A stretch of DNA of 17,916 nucleotides, from NCBI GenBank assembly GCA_965370965.1, contig CBDUWQ010000064.1:1-17916 (forward strand), read 5' to 3'. Origin of the DNA: GH45 sp965370965. Its GTDB lineage: Bacteria > Bacteroidota > Bacteroidia > Bacteroidales > SZUA-534. This document shows positions 1 to 6,806 of the stretch, in pieces (position 1 is the stretch's first letter; each line of letters starts with the position of its first letter). Position numbers and translations under genes: made by a program. The notes under the pieces were generated by a model, which saw only the letters and a list, made by a program, of their open reading frames with translations, made no database searches and was not told the origin of the DNA.

Positions 1-28
1 AGGTTAGTGTATATTAAAGAAAAAAAAA

Positions 29-36
29 TATATTTG
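29..36 (+). promoter_or_regulatory. Bacteroidota-type -7 box upstream of M23 gene
   Basis: TATATTTG matches the TAnnTTTG -7 consensus of the Bacteroidota primary sigma factor and lies 20 bases before the ATG at 57. A weak -33 candidate (TTAG at 4-7) sits 21 bases upstream. The leader would be short, about 10-15 bases. Only the -7 match is strong. Confidence 0.45.
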
Positions 37-56
37 CACTAACGAACGATTTTGTA

Positions 57-1013
57 ATGAAACATAGATATTTACTTGATAATGAAAAATTAGTTTTTCA
101 GAAAGAGCAAATGTCATTTAAGCAGAGGGTTAGGGTAGTTTGTAAATACCTGATTTCAGGAGGGGGATTAGCTTTAATAATTTGGATGTTGTTTTATTTT
201 GGAATTATTAATTCACCCGAAAGGCATTATCTGCATAATATAAATGATAATTTGATTTCTGATGTGAATTTGGTAAATACCAAATTTGATAATATATCAT
301 CACAGCTATCGCATGTTCAAAAACGTGATGATGGTTTTTATAGGGTAATATCAGAAATTGAACCCATTCCATATTCAATTCGTCAAGCAGGTTTTGGTGG
401 TACTGACAAATACCGTTATTTAGATGGTTTTGAAAGTAGTGATTTGTTAATTGAATCAGCACGAAGAGGTGATATACTATTAAACCAGCTTTACATACAA
501 TCAAAATCTTACGATACTGTAATATATTTGGCACAGAATAAACAAGATAGTTTATTGTCTGTACCGGGTATTGTACCTGTTACTCCCGGAGCGTATCGTA
601 TTTCTGATCCTTTTGGTATAAGGATACATCCAATTACAGGCAAATTACAAAAGCATACCGGAATTGATTTGGCAGCACGAGTTGGAAAGTCGATATATGC
701 TACCGGAAATGGTAAGGTTATTAATGTGCGCATCTCAAATAAGGGTTATGGTAACAGGGTTACTATTAGCCACGGTTTTGGTTTTAAGACTTTGTATGCA
801 CACATGCATGATATATATGTGAAAAAGGGAGACAAAATTGGTCGTGGGCAAATTATTGGTACAGTTGGCAATACAGGAACTTCAACAGGTCCGCATTTGC
901 ATTATGAGGTTATATATAAAAGGAGAAAAATTAACCCTAAATCATTTTACGTAAATGATTTAACCGATAGCGAATATAAAGAGATGGTTGAAGTTTTGAC
1001 ATTGAATAAATAG
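57..1013 (+). CDS. Membrane-anchored M23 (LytM-type) peptidoglycan endopeptidase
   Basis: A 318-residue cell-wall hydrolase expected to cut peptide cross-links of peptidoglycan from the periplasmic side of the inner membrane. A basic N-terminus is followed by one membrane segment (about residues 32-51), a linker of about 120 residues, and a C-terminal LytM domain (about 175-295). The zinc and catalytic residues are all visible: H200 and D204 in HTGID, H249 in YAHMH, and H280/H282 in GPHLHYE. By homology with LytM, H200, D204 and H282 bind zinc and H249/H280 act in catalysis. The intact active site argues for a true hydrolase and not an EnvC/NlpD-like activator. It stands alone on +, convergent with the MATE gene. 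Bacteroidota genomes carry several paralogues, so the exact role (elongation, division or remodelling) cannot be told. Confidence 0.93.
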   Translation: MKHRYLLDNEKLVFQKEQMSFKQRVRVVCKYLISGGGLALIIWMLFYFGIINSPERHYLHNINDNLISDVNLVNTKFDNISSQLSHVQKRDDGFYRVISEIEPIPYSIRQAGFGGTDKYRYLDGFESSDLLIESARRGDILLNQLYIQSKSYDTVIYLAQNKQDSLLSVPGIVPVTPGAYRISDPFGIRIHPITGKLQKHTGIDLAARVGKSIYATGNGKVINVRISNKGYGNRVTISHGFGFKTLYAHMHDIYVKKGDKIGRGQIIGTVGNTGTSTGPHLHYEVIYKRRKINPKSFYVNDLTDSEYKEMVEVLTLNK

Positions 1014-1084
1014 TATTTAAACCAAAGATTTTAATTACTCAAATCCGATTCTTAAAATAGCTACGACTATTTTTGCGAGTCGAA

Positions 1085-1151
1085 TTTCTGCGTTTCCCTT
1101 TATTTATTGTATTTTGATTTTTCATAACAAAAAATTTATGCATAATTTAGG
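1085..1151. repeat. Dispersed repeat family B, copy 1
   Basis: This stretch aligns without gaps to 13154-13220. The core 1098-1151 differs from 13167-13220 at 5 of 54 positions, and the outer 13 bases are less conserved. It lies in the gap between the convergent M23 and MATE genes, just past the MATE stop codon. A small hairpin immediately to the left (CGACT 1064-1068 / AGTCG 1078-1082) is not in the other copy. Function unknown. It could be a decayed mobile element or a 3'-end processing signal. Confidence 0.7.
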
Positions 1152-1167
1152 CTTAATATTTTACAGG

Positions 1168-2505
1168 TTAGATTTTCTTTGTTTTCCACCTTCCTAATTT
1201 TAAGTAAATAAAACTTATTATTCCTAAGCCTAATCCATAACAAAATTCCATACTCCATACTAAAACAATTGAGGGCGATTCTGATTCTGAAATTAGGTAA
1301 ACCCCGAGCAGGTACATGCTAATAACTACTATTTCAATAAGCAGTGATGTAACCGTATTGCCTGTACCCGAAACAGCCTGAAACATTATTAGACCGAATG
1401 TAATTGAAAAAGCGGCAGCCATTACTATATAAAATACAGGGATAGTTGATTCAATTATTGATTCAATATTTGTATAAAAACCTATTATATGATGTGGAAA
1501 AATAATGCCAATTATTACAAAAAAGCTAACTCCACCCATTGCCATTAATAGTGTTTTTTTAATAATTGGCCAAATATTTTCAGGTGCATTGTTGCCAATT
1601 GAATAGCTTATAAGTGTGTTTGTAGCCGATGCAAATCCAAATATTGGGACAAGTATTATTATATATGAGCTGCGAATAATATTTGATATTGCAAGGGATG
1701 TTTCTCCCATTTTTTCAACAAAAACAAAAAATATAAACCAGGCCGATAGTGATATGAAGTTTTGAAGCATTGTGGGTGTTGAAATCTTCATTATTCTTTT
1801 AATAACGGTAAAATCTATTTTTTTGATTATAAAAAGGTTGAATAATCTGGTTTTTTTATTCAGTAATGAAAATACAATAAAGAAAATTAGAGCGCAATAT
1901 TCAGATATTACTGATGCCAAAGCAGCACCTTCAATATTCATTTTTGGAAAAATACCATTGCCAAATATTAAAAGATAGTCTAACGTAATATTCACAACAG
2001 CCATAACAATTGTTGTATAGCTAATTATTTTTGTGTTTGCTGTACCAATATAAAAGGCACGAAAATTTATATTAATAAATGCGGCAAATAGCCCATATAT
2101 TCTGATATTGATAAATTTAAGGCTTTCGTCTTTTATATTAGGCGATTTTATTATTGCGTTAAATATGTGGCTGTCAAAATTGTGGATTACAAAAAATACC
2201 GTTGTTGCCAATATCAGTAATACTATTAGTGAATGATACAGTATGCTGTTTATTGCTGTTATGTTTTTTTCGCCATATCTGCGTGCAATAATAATTTGAA
2301 CACCAAGGCCAAATCCCCAGCCAATCATAACAATTGCAAGGTAAAATATTCCACCAATGGCAGCGCCACCAAGTTCAACCTCGCCAAGTCTTCCAATAAA
2401 AGCAGTATCAACCACAGTTATTATGTCTTGTGCCAAGCTACCCAATATAATAGGGTATGAAATTTTCCAGATATTTTTATATGAAAAGTAGTTGTTTGTT
2501 GCCAT
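1168..2505 (-). CDS. MATE family multidrug/cation efflux transporter
   Basis: A 445-residue polytopic inner-membrane protein, the normal length for the MATE family, which export drugs, organic cations or metabolites in exchange for Na+ or H+. The N-terminal part reads as the MatE pattern: a helix with PIILGSLAQDIITVVDTAFI, then GRLGEVELGGAAIGG, then GWGFGLGVQIIIARRYGEKN. The second half repeats the fold (from about residue 235, with ISTPTMLQNF and GFASATNTLISYSIGNN). About 12 membrane segments are expected. The substrate cannot be told. It is alone on its strand between convergent M23 and the DPP IV-like gene. Its upstream DNA holds four GTCATTA arms (2515-2583) starting ten bases before the start codon, which could be an operator. 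No regulator gene is adjacent. Confidence 0.92.
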   Translation of the reverse strand: MATNNYFSYKNIWKISYPIILGSLAQDIITVVDTAFIGRLGEVELGGAAIGGIFYLAIVMIGWGFGLGVQIIIARRYGEKNITAINSILYHSLIVLLILATTVFFVIHNFDSHIFNAIIKSPNIKDESLKFINIRIYGLFAAFININFRAFYIGTANTKIISYTTIVMAVVNITLDYLLIFGNGIFPKMNIEGAALASVISEYCALIFFIVFSLLNKKTRLFNLFIIKKIDFTVIKRIMKISTPTMLQNFISLSAWFIFFVFVEKMGETSLAISNIIRSSYIIILVPIFGFASATNTLISYSIGNNAPENIWPIIKKTLLMAMGGVSFFVIIGIIFPHHIIGFYTNIESIIESTIPVFYIVMAAAFSITFGLIMFQAVSGTGNTVTSLLIEIVVISMYLLGVYLISESESPSIVLVWSMEFCYGLGLGIISFIYLKLGRWKTKKI

Positions 2506-2514
2506 TTACTTCGA

Positions 2515-2583
2515 GTCATTAATAGTCCTTTTCTGCGCCTGTCATTAAATCGTTATTAATGACCCCTATGACTACCTAATGAC
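2515..2583. promoter_or_regulatory. Nested GTCATTA inverted repeats, candidate operator or cruciform
   Basis: GTCATTAA occurs at 2515-2522 and 2541-2548. Its inverse occurs at 2556-2563 (TTAATGAC) and 2577-2583 (TAATGAC). The inner pair makes an 8-bp stem with a 7-base loop. The outer pair, helped by AGTC 2524-2527 / GACT 2570-2573, encloses it. The position, ten bases before the MATE start codon, fits an operator, but it could also be a small mobile element. Confidence 0.5.
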
Positions 2584-2675
2584 AATTTTATTATTTGAAT
2601 ATTATTAACTAATCTATCTTATAATCAAGGGCATTCGCATTCAAAAGTATTATTAATGAAACAAAGTATTTTCTT

Positions 2676-2769
2676 CACGAATTACACAAACCCGCCTTAC
2701 CGGCTGGCAGGTTAGAACTAATTAAAATCAGCTAAAGTTGATCTTGAATATTTTTTCGTGTAATTCGTG
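2676..2769. repeat. Inverted repeat pair CACGAATTACAC with inner palindrome
   Basis: CACGAATTACAC at 2676-2687 is exactly inverted at 2758-2769. Between them, AACCCGCC (2689-2696) pairs with GGCAGGTT (2706-2713) with one mismatch. Sixteen bases at 2755-2770 (TTCGTGTAATTCGTGG) are the exact reverse complement of 17800-17815, so this is a dispersed sequence family and not a local accident. Confidence 0.6.
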
Positions 2770-2810
2770 GACGTTTTCGTTTTTATATTTTTAAATGTTT
2801 TTGCCATGTC

Positions 2811-2831
2811 TCACTACTCACTACTCACTAC
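2811..2831. repeat. Three tandem copies of TCACTAC at the end of the DPP IV-like gene
   Basis: Three perfect heptamers run across the stop codon at 2821-2823 of the minus-strand peptidase gene and encode its last residues (SSE). The array may be a slippage product that set the present C-terminus. Confidence 0.7.
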
Positions 2832-4971
2832 TCATTTTAAGATAATCATCAAAGTAGTTTGATACTTTATCCATTAAATGAATACGGTCATAGCCTCGTA
2901 CGTTATGCTGTGCTCTTGGGTAAATAAAATAGTCAACAGGTATTTGGTTTTTAACACACTGGCGTACAAACTGCTGGCTGTTTTGTAAAACCACTGTTGG
3001 GTCAATTGCACCATGAATAATTAAAAGCTTACCTTTTAACTCTTTTGCCCGTGGTATTAGTGAGGTATATTGGTATCCTTCAGGATTTTCTTCCGGTGTG
3101 TCCATATATCTTTCTCCATACATTACTTCGTAATATTTCCAGTCTATTACCGGACCGCCTGCTGCACCTACCTTAAAAACATCGGGGTAATTTACCATTA
3201 ACGATGTTGTCATAAAGCCGCCATAGCTCCATCCATGAACTCCAATTCTATTTGTATCAACATAGTTAATCTCTTTTAAAAGCTCAATGCCTTTCATTTG
3301 GTCTTTTATTTCGGCAATACCACATTGACGGTGAATAACATTCTCAAATTCTAACCCACGGTTAGCCGAGCCTCTGTTGTCAACCGTTAGCATAACATAT
3401 CCTTTTTGTGCCATATAGTATTGCCACATGCGGGCGCCGCCCAGCCATTGGTTTGTAACAAGTTGGGCATGAGGTCCGCCATAAACATAAATAATGGCAG
3501 GGTATTTTTTTTCAGGGTCAAAATCTATGGGCTTTATTAAACGGTAATAAAGGTCGGTTTTGTTATCGGCAGCCTTAATTGTGGCTATTTCCATTTTAGG
3601 CATATTAATTTCGCTTAACGGATTTTCAGCTTTTAACACTGTGTGTATAACTTTTCCGTTTGTACCCATTACAGTAATAACTTTTGGTGTTTTGGTATTT
3701 GAATAGCTGTCAATAAAATATTTTGAATTTTTATTAAATGTTATTTTATGGCTACCCGGTGTGGCAGTAAGTTTCTCTGTTTTTCCTGAGCTTAAACTAA
3801 TTTTGTACAAATGCCTTTCAATGGGGCTATCTTTGGTTGATATATAATAAAGGTTGCTTTTATTTAAGTGCACAATTTGTGTGATTTCCCACTTGCCTTT
3901 GGTTAATTGCTTTAATAAATCGCCATTTATATTATATAAATACGCATGGTTGTAACCATCTTTTCGGGTTTGGTAAATAAATTGGTTTTTTTTGTTTAGT
4001 AAAAACCTTATACCATGTTGTGGTTCAACATATTTATCGTTTTTTTCTTCAAACAGGGTTTTAGCAAACAAACCATTATAAACGTTATATTTATTTAACT
4101 TCATATGGTTTTGAGCCCTGTTAAGTACCTGAATATAAATATATTTTTCCTCAGGCCCCCATGATATATTTGTAAGATATTTTTCGCTTACCGTATCATT
4201 TTTTTCAATAAAAACAGTTTTATTGGTTTCAATATTATAGATGCCCAAGCTAATATGCTCACTTGCCATACCTGCCATTGGGTATTTTATTGCTTTTACT
4301 TCAGCCTCGCGGGTAGTAATATCAACTATTGGGTAATCTTTTACTTTTGATTCATCTTTTCGGTAATAAGCAATATAATTGCCTGCCGGCGACCAAAATA
4401 TTCCTCCGTTTATGCCAAATTCACTTCGGCTTACCGATTGCCCGTTTACAATATTTTTATCTTTGTCATTGGTAATCTGTATTGTTTTACTGTTGGCATC
4501 AACAATAAACAAGTTATTATTTAGTGTATATGCTATGATTTTTTTTGCGTACAATAATTTTTGGTTTTTTGCTTTTTCAGTCAAGTTTATTGATGCAATA
4601 ACTTTTTTATTATTTAAAGATATGGCACACCAATAATTATTATTATAAAAATGAAATTCATCCTCAGTTTCCCATAAAAGGCGGGGTATGGTGTTTACAG
4701 AATCAACTCCGGCGCTATTTAAAATTGTGTTTAATTCATCAACGGATAATATTACCGATGAATCGCTTTTATTTATTGATTGCTGATACAGATATTTATA
4801 ATCTTGAAAAGTAAATTGATTTGATTTGCCTTGCCATTGCATATTTCGGAGTGTTGTAGGATAAAACTCTTTCCATTGACCTATTACAGCATCTTCAATG
4901 GTAAATAAGTTTTGTGCTGTAATTGTAAATGATATAAATAATAGTGTGGATAAAAAAAATAGTCGTTGCAT
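2821..4971 (-). CDS. Secreted S9B dipeptidyl-peptidase IV-family serine peptidase
   Basis: A 716-residue exported prolyl-oligopeptidase-fold enzyme, the usual length for bacterial DPP IV, which removes N-terminal dipeptides from oligopeptides. A cleavable signal peptide is clear (MQRLFFLSTLLFISFTITAQ). Residues about 25-460 form the beta-propeller (DPPIV_N), with SRSEFGINGGIFWSP (181-195) and YYRKDES (202-208). The C-terminal alpha/beta-hydrolase carries the triad: S582 in GWSYGG, D657 in GAIDPTV and H689 in AQHNV, with the oxyanion motif YVYGGP near 495-500. At the propeller site where DPP IV usually shows a Glu pair binding the substrate N-terminus, I read S183-E184, so strict dipeptidyl specificity is uncertain. 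Prolyl tripeptidyl or other S9 activity is possible. It is divergent from the lipoprotein gene at 5220. Confidence 0.92.
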   Translation of the reverse strand: MQRLFFLSTLLFISFTITAQNLFTIEDAVIGQWKEFYPTTLRNMQWQGKSNQFTFQDYKYLYQQSINKSDSSVILSVDELNTILNSAGVDSVNTIPRLLWETEDEFHFYNNNYWCAISLNNKKVIASINLTEKAKNQKLLYAKKIIAYTLNNNLFIVDANSKTIQITNDKDKNIVNGQSVSRSEFGINGGIFWSPAGNYIAYYRKDESKVKDYPIVDITTREAEVKAIKYPMAGMASEHISLGIYNIETNKTVFIEKNDTVSEKYLTNISWGPEEKYIYIQVLNRAQNHMKLNKYNVYNGLFAKTLFEEKNDKYVEPQHGIRFLLNKKNQFIYQTRKDGYNHAYLYNINGDLLKQLTKGKWEITQIVHLNKSNLYYISTKDSPIERHLYKISLSSGKTEKLTATPGSHKITFNKNSKYFIDSYSNTKTPKVITVMGTNGKVIHTVLKAENPLSEINMPKMEIATIKAADNKTDLYYRLIKPIDFDPEKKYPAIIYVYGGPHAQLVTNQWLGGARMWQYYMAQKGYVMLTVDNRGSANRGLEFENVIHRQCGIAEIKDQMKGIELLKEINYVDTNRIGVHGWSYGGFMTTSLMVNYPDVFKVGAAGGPVIDWKYYEVMYGERYMDTPEENPEGYQYTSLIPRAKELKGKLLIIHGAIDPTVVLQNSQQFVRQCVKNQIPVDYFIYPRAQHNVRGYDRIHLMDKVSNYFDDYLKMSSE

Positions 4972-5007
4972 GATATTTGTTTTAAAAGTTATTTATTTAG
5001 TATTTGC

Positions 5008-5015
5008 CAAATATA
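5008..5015 (-). promoter_or_regulatory. Putative -7 box for the DPP IV-like gene
   Basis: The minus strand reads TATATTTG, matching TAnnTTTG, 36 bases before the ATG at 4971. No convincing -33 TTTG is seen about 20 bases further upstream. The box is part of a short near-palindrome (GTATATTTGGCAAATAC). Confidence 0.4.
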
Positions 5016-5219
5016 CAATTCGTTGGTTTAATTATATTTAAAATTTCTGTTTTTATAAATATTTTACTGCTATATTTATTTGTTATATTTTAACATTGTT
5101 ACCTAATATTTCATTCAATAACTGTTAATTCATTGTAAACATAGATGATAAGCTGCTTTGAGAAGTCATAAATTTTTTATTACTTGCATATAATAAATAA
5201 GAATTTAAATATCTGTTTT

Positions 5220-6116
5220 ATGATAAATATAAAGCAATTAGTAATTGTGGTACTGGTAACCATATTTTTAGGTGCTTGTAATCAAAATAAAAAGAGTGAA
5301 AAAACTTCACTTGAAAATGCCCTTGAGGTTGAATTAGACACCACCAGTCAGATGATAAAATTTGAAAATTCATTGTTTAGTCTGCCTTCACCATACCAGT
5401 TATCTATTTTGATAAAAGAGATTGGTTCAAATTATAATTCTGAACTGCTTAACCCTTCTGGAAATTACAGGCAATATACCAGTTTGTTTAAAAAGTCGAT
5501 AAATTTGGGAATATATGGTGCCGACCTTGCTTACCTCAATATTTATGAACAGTCGCCATCGGCAGCAACATATTTTTCAATAATTAAAATAATGTCAGAT
5601 GAATTGGGTTTATCTGCAGCTTTTAGTCCAACATTGTTTAAAAGGCTTGAGAATAATGTTGATAATCAGGATTCGCTGCTTTATATAATGACAAACACTT
5701 ACCGCGATATTGATTTCTTTTTAAAGGAGAACCAGCGGCAGCGTGAGGGAGCTTTGGTTCTGTCGGGTGGGTTTATTGAAGCTATGTATATTTTAACAAA
5801 TTTGGCCGTTGAAACTAAAAATAAAGAGTTGATTCAAAGGGTAGGGGAGAATAAACAGCCTATTGAAAACCTTATTAAAATATTATCACCTTATTATAAT
5901 GAATCGGAAGATATTGCCAAGCTGGTTGATGATTTAATTGATTTGGCATATGAGTTTGATGCTATTGAAACTGTTTATGAGTATAAGGAACCTACAACTA
6001 ATCCTGAGCTTAAATTGACAACTGTTCATTCGGTATCCGAAATTCATATTACCGATGAAGTATTAAAAACTATTGATGTTAAAATCAGGAATATAAGAAA
6101 TTTGTTAATTAAATAA
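5220..6116 (+). CDS. Uncharacterised exported lipoprotein
   Basis: A 298-residue protein that I cannot assign to a named family. The chosen start is the ATG at 5220, which opens directly onto a lipoprotein signal peptide (MINIKQLVIVVLVTIFLGAC, lipobox LGAC, Cys20). A TTG twelve codons upstream would put extra polar residues before it. The mature part is alpha-helical, acidic and without cysteines. It contains NLGIYGADLAYLNIYEQ, LFKRLENNVDNQDSLLYIM and a GALVLSGGFIEAMYILTN segment, which suggests a helical-repeat fold. It is followed after 105 bases by another unknown secreted protein and then the ABC transporter, all on +. Co-transcription is possible but not shown. Confidence 0.75.
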   Translation: MINIKQLVIVVLVTIFLGACNQNKKSEKTSLENALEVELDTTSQMIKFENSLFSLPSPYQLSILIKEIGSNYNSELLNPSGNYRQYTSLFKKSINLGIYGADLAYLNIYEQSPSAATYFSIIKIMSDELGLSAAFSPTLFKRLENNVDNQDSLLYIMTNTYRDIDFFLKENQRQREGALVLSGGFIEAMYILTNLAVETKNKELIQRVGENKQPIENLIKILSPYYNESEDIAKLVDDLIDLAYEFDAIETVYEYKEPTTNPELKLTTVHSVSEIHITDEVLKTIDVKIRNIRNLLIK

Positions 6117-6221
6117 TTATTCAGCTGCATAAGTTACGTAAAGATAGTATAAGACGATGTCGGCATCATATGTAACAAGAAGTTTTTTAACAGTAAAATG
6201 TAAACTTTTAAACAGATAAAA

Positions 6222-6644
6222 ATGAAAAAATATTTATATACTATAGCTATTGTTTTTGCTTTATTGCATTTAACCGGTCAGGTAAAGGCTCAGTTAGATT
6301 CTACATTGCAGCTTTGTCAATCGCACATGAACCTACCTTTTTTATCTGATGGTCAATCATATACAGCACTATTAAATGGCGATGAGGTTGCCGAATTTTA
6401 TGCTACTTTTTACGGTGAAAGCACCTACCGTATTGTTGGATATAGTGGTACAATGGAAGGCAACTTGATTTTTTCGGTGTATGATAAAGAGCGTAATTTA
6501 CTGTTTACAAATAATGATTTTGAGAATATACCTTATTGGGATTTTGAGTTTGATTATACAATGAATTGTATAATTGAGGCTAAACTCGATTCAAAATTTT
6601 TAAGTTCAGGAATTGCCGTTTTATTAATAGGCTTTCAACAATAA
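6222..6644 (+). CDS. Small secreted protein of unknown function
   Basis: A 140-residue exported protein. An N-terminal signal peptide is visible (MKKYLYTIAIVFALLHLTGQVKAQ, cleavage expected near VKA-Q). The remaining 115 or so residues are predicted as beta-rich from the alternating pattern. Recognisable stretches are PFLSDGQSYTALLNGDEVAEF, YGESTYRIVGYSG and GNLIFSVYDKERNLLFTN, which read like a small jelly-roll or PPC-like beta-sandwich of a conserved Bacteroidota hypothetical. Only two cysteines are in the mature part (CQS and NCI). Its last codons run up to a structured repeat element (6646-6773). No function can be assigned. Confidence 0.75.
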   Translation: MKKYLYTIAIVFALLHLTGQVKAQLDSTLQLCQSHMNLPFLSDGQSYTALLNGDEVAEFYATFYGESTYRIVGYSGTMEGNLIFSVYDKERNLLFTNNDFENIPYWDFEFDYTMNCIIEAKLDSKFLSSGIAVLLIGFQQ

Positions 6645-6645
6645 T

Positions 6646-6773
6646 AGTTCGTTAAATTTTGAGACCTAACAGGTTTTAAAAACCTGTTAGGTCTGATTAT
6701 CAGTAATATACGCAATTATTTACAAGATTTGTAACATGTTGTATTTCAGTAGTTTAAAAATATTTAACGAACT
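6646..6773. repeat. MITE-like element: 12-bp terminal inverted repeats around a 16-bp palindrome
   Basis: AGTTCGTTAAAT at 6646-6657 is exactly inverted at 6762-6773 (ATTTAACGAACT). Inside, AGACCTAACAGGTTTT (6662-6677) pairs perfectly with 6679-6694 around a single A. The whole unit is 128 bases, starts right after the stop codon at 6642-6644 and ends 33 bases before the ABC transporter ATG. There is no T-run after the palindrome, so it does not look like an intrinsic terminator. It may be a non-autonomous mobile element or REP-like sequence, but no target duplication is clear. Confidence 0.6.
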
Positions 6774-6806
6774 GTTGAACAATAAACAATAATTTAATTA
6801 TGATTC

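Larger units (their letters stand above)
2506..2820. other. Gene-free gap filled with repeats
   Basis: A 315-base stretch between the MATE start codon and the stop codon of the DPP IV-like peptidase. It contains, left to right, the nested GTCATTA inverted repeats (2515-2583), a possible minus-strand -7 box (CAAAAGTA at 2642-2649, TACTTTTG on the minus strand), a 12-bp inverted repeat pair (2676-2687 and 2758-2769) enclosing a small GC-rich palindrome (2689-2713), and a TCACTAC tandem repeat reaching into the next gene. I see no credible small ORF. Confidence 0.7.

Noticed and set aside
5184..5219. TTG start for the lipoprotein gene
   Set aside because: It would put 12 residues in front of a clean lipoprotein signal peptide; the ATG at 5220 fits better.
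6662..6694. Palindrome as an intrinsic terminator
   Set aside because: There is no T-run on either side, and it lies inside matching inverted ends, which a repeat element explains better.
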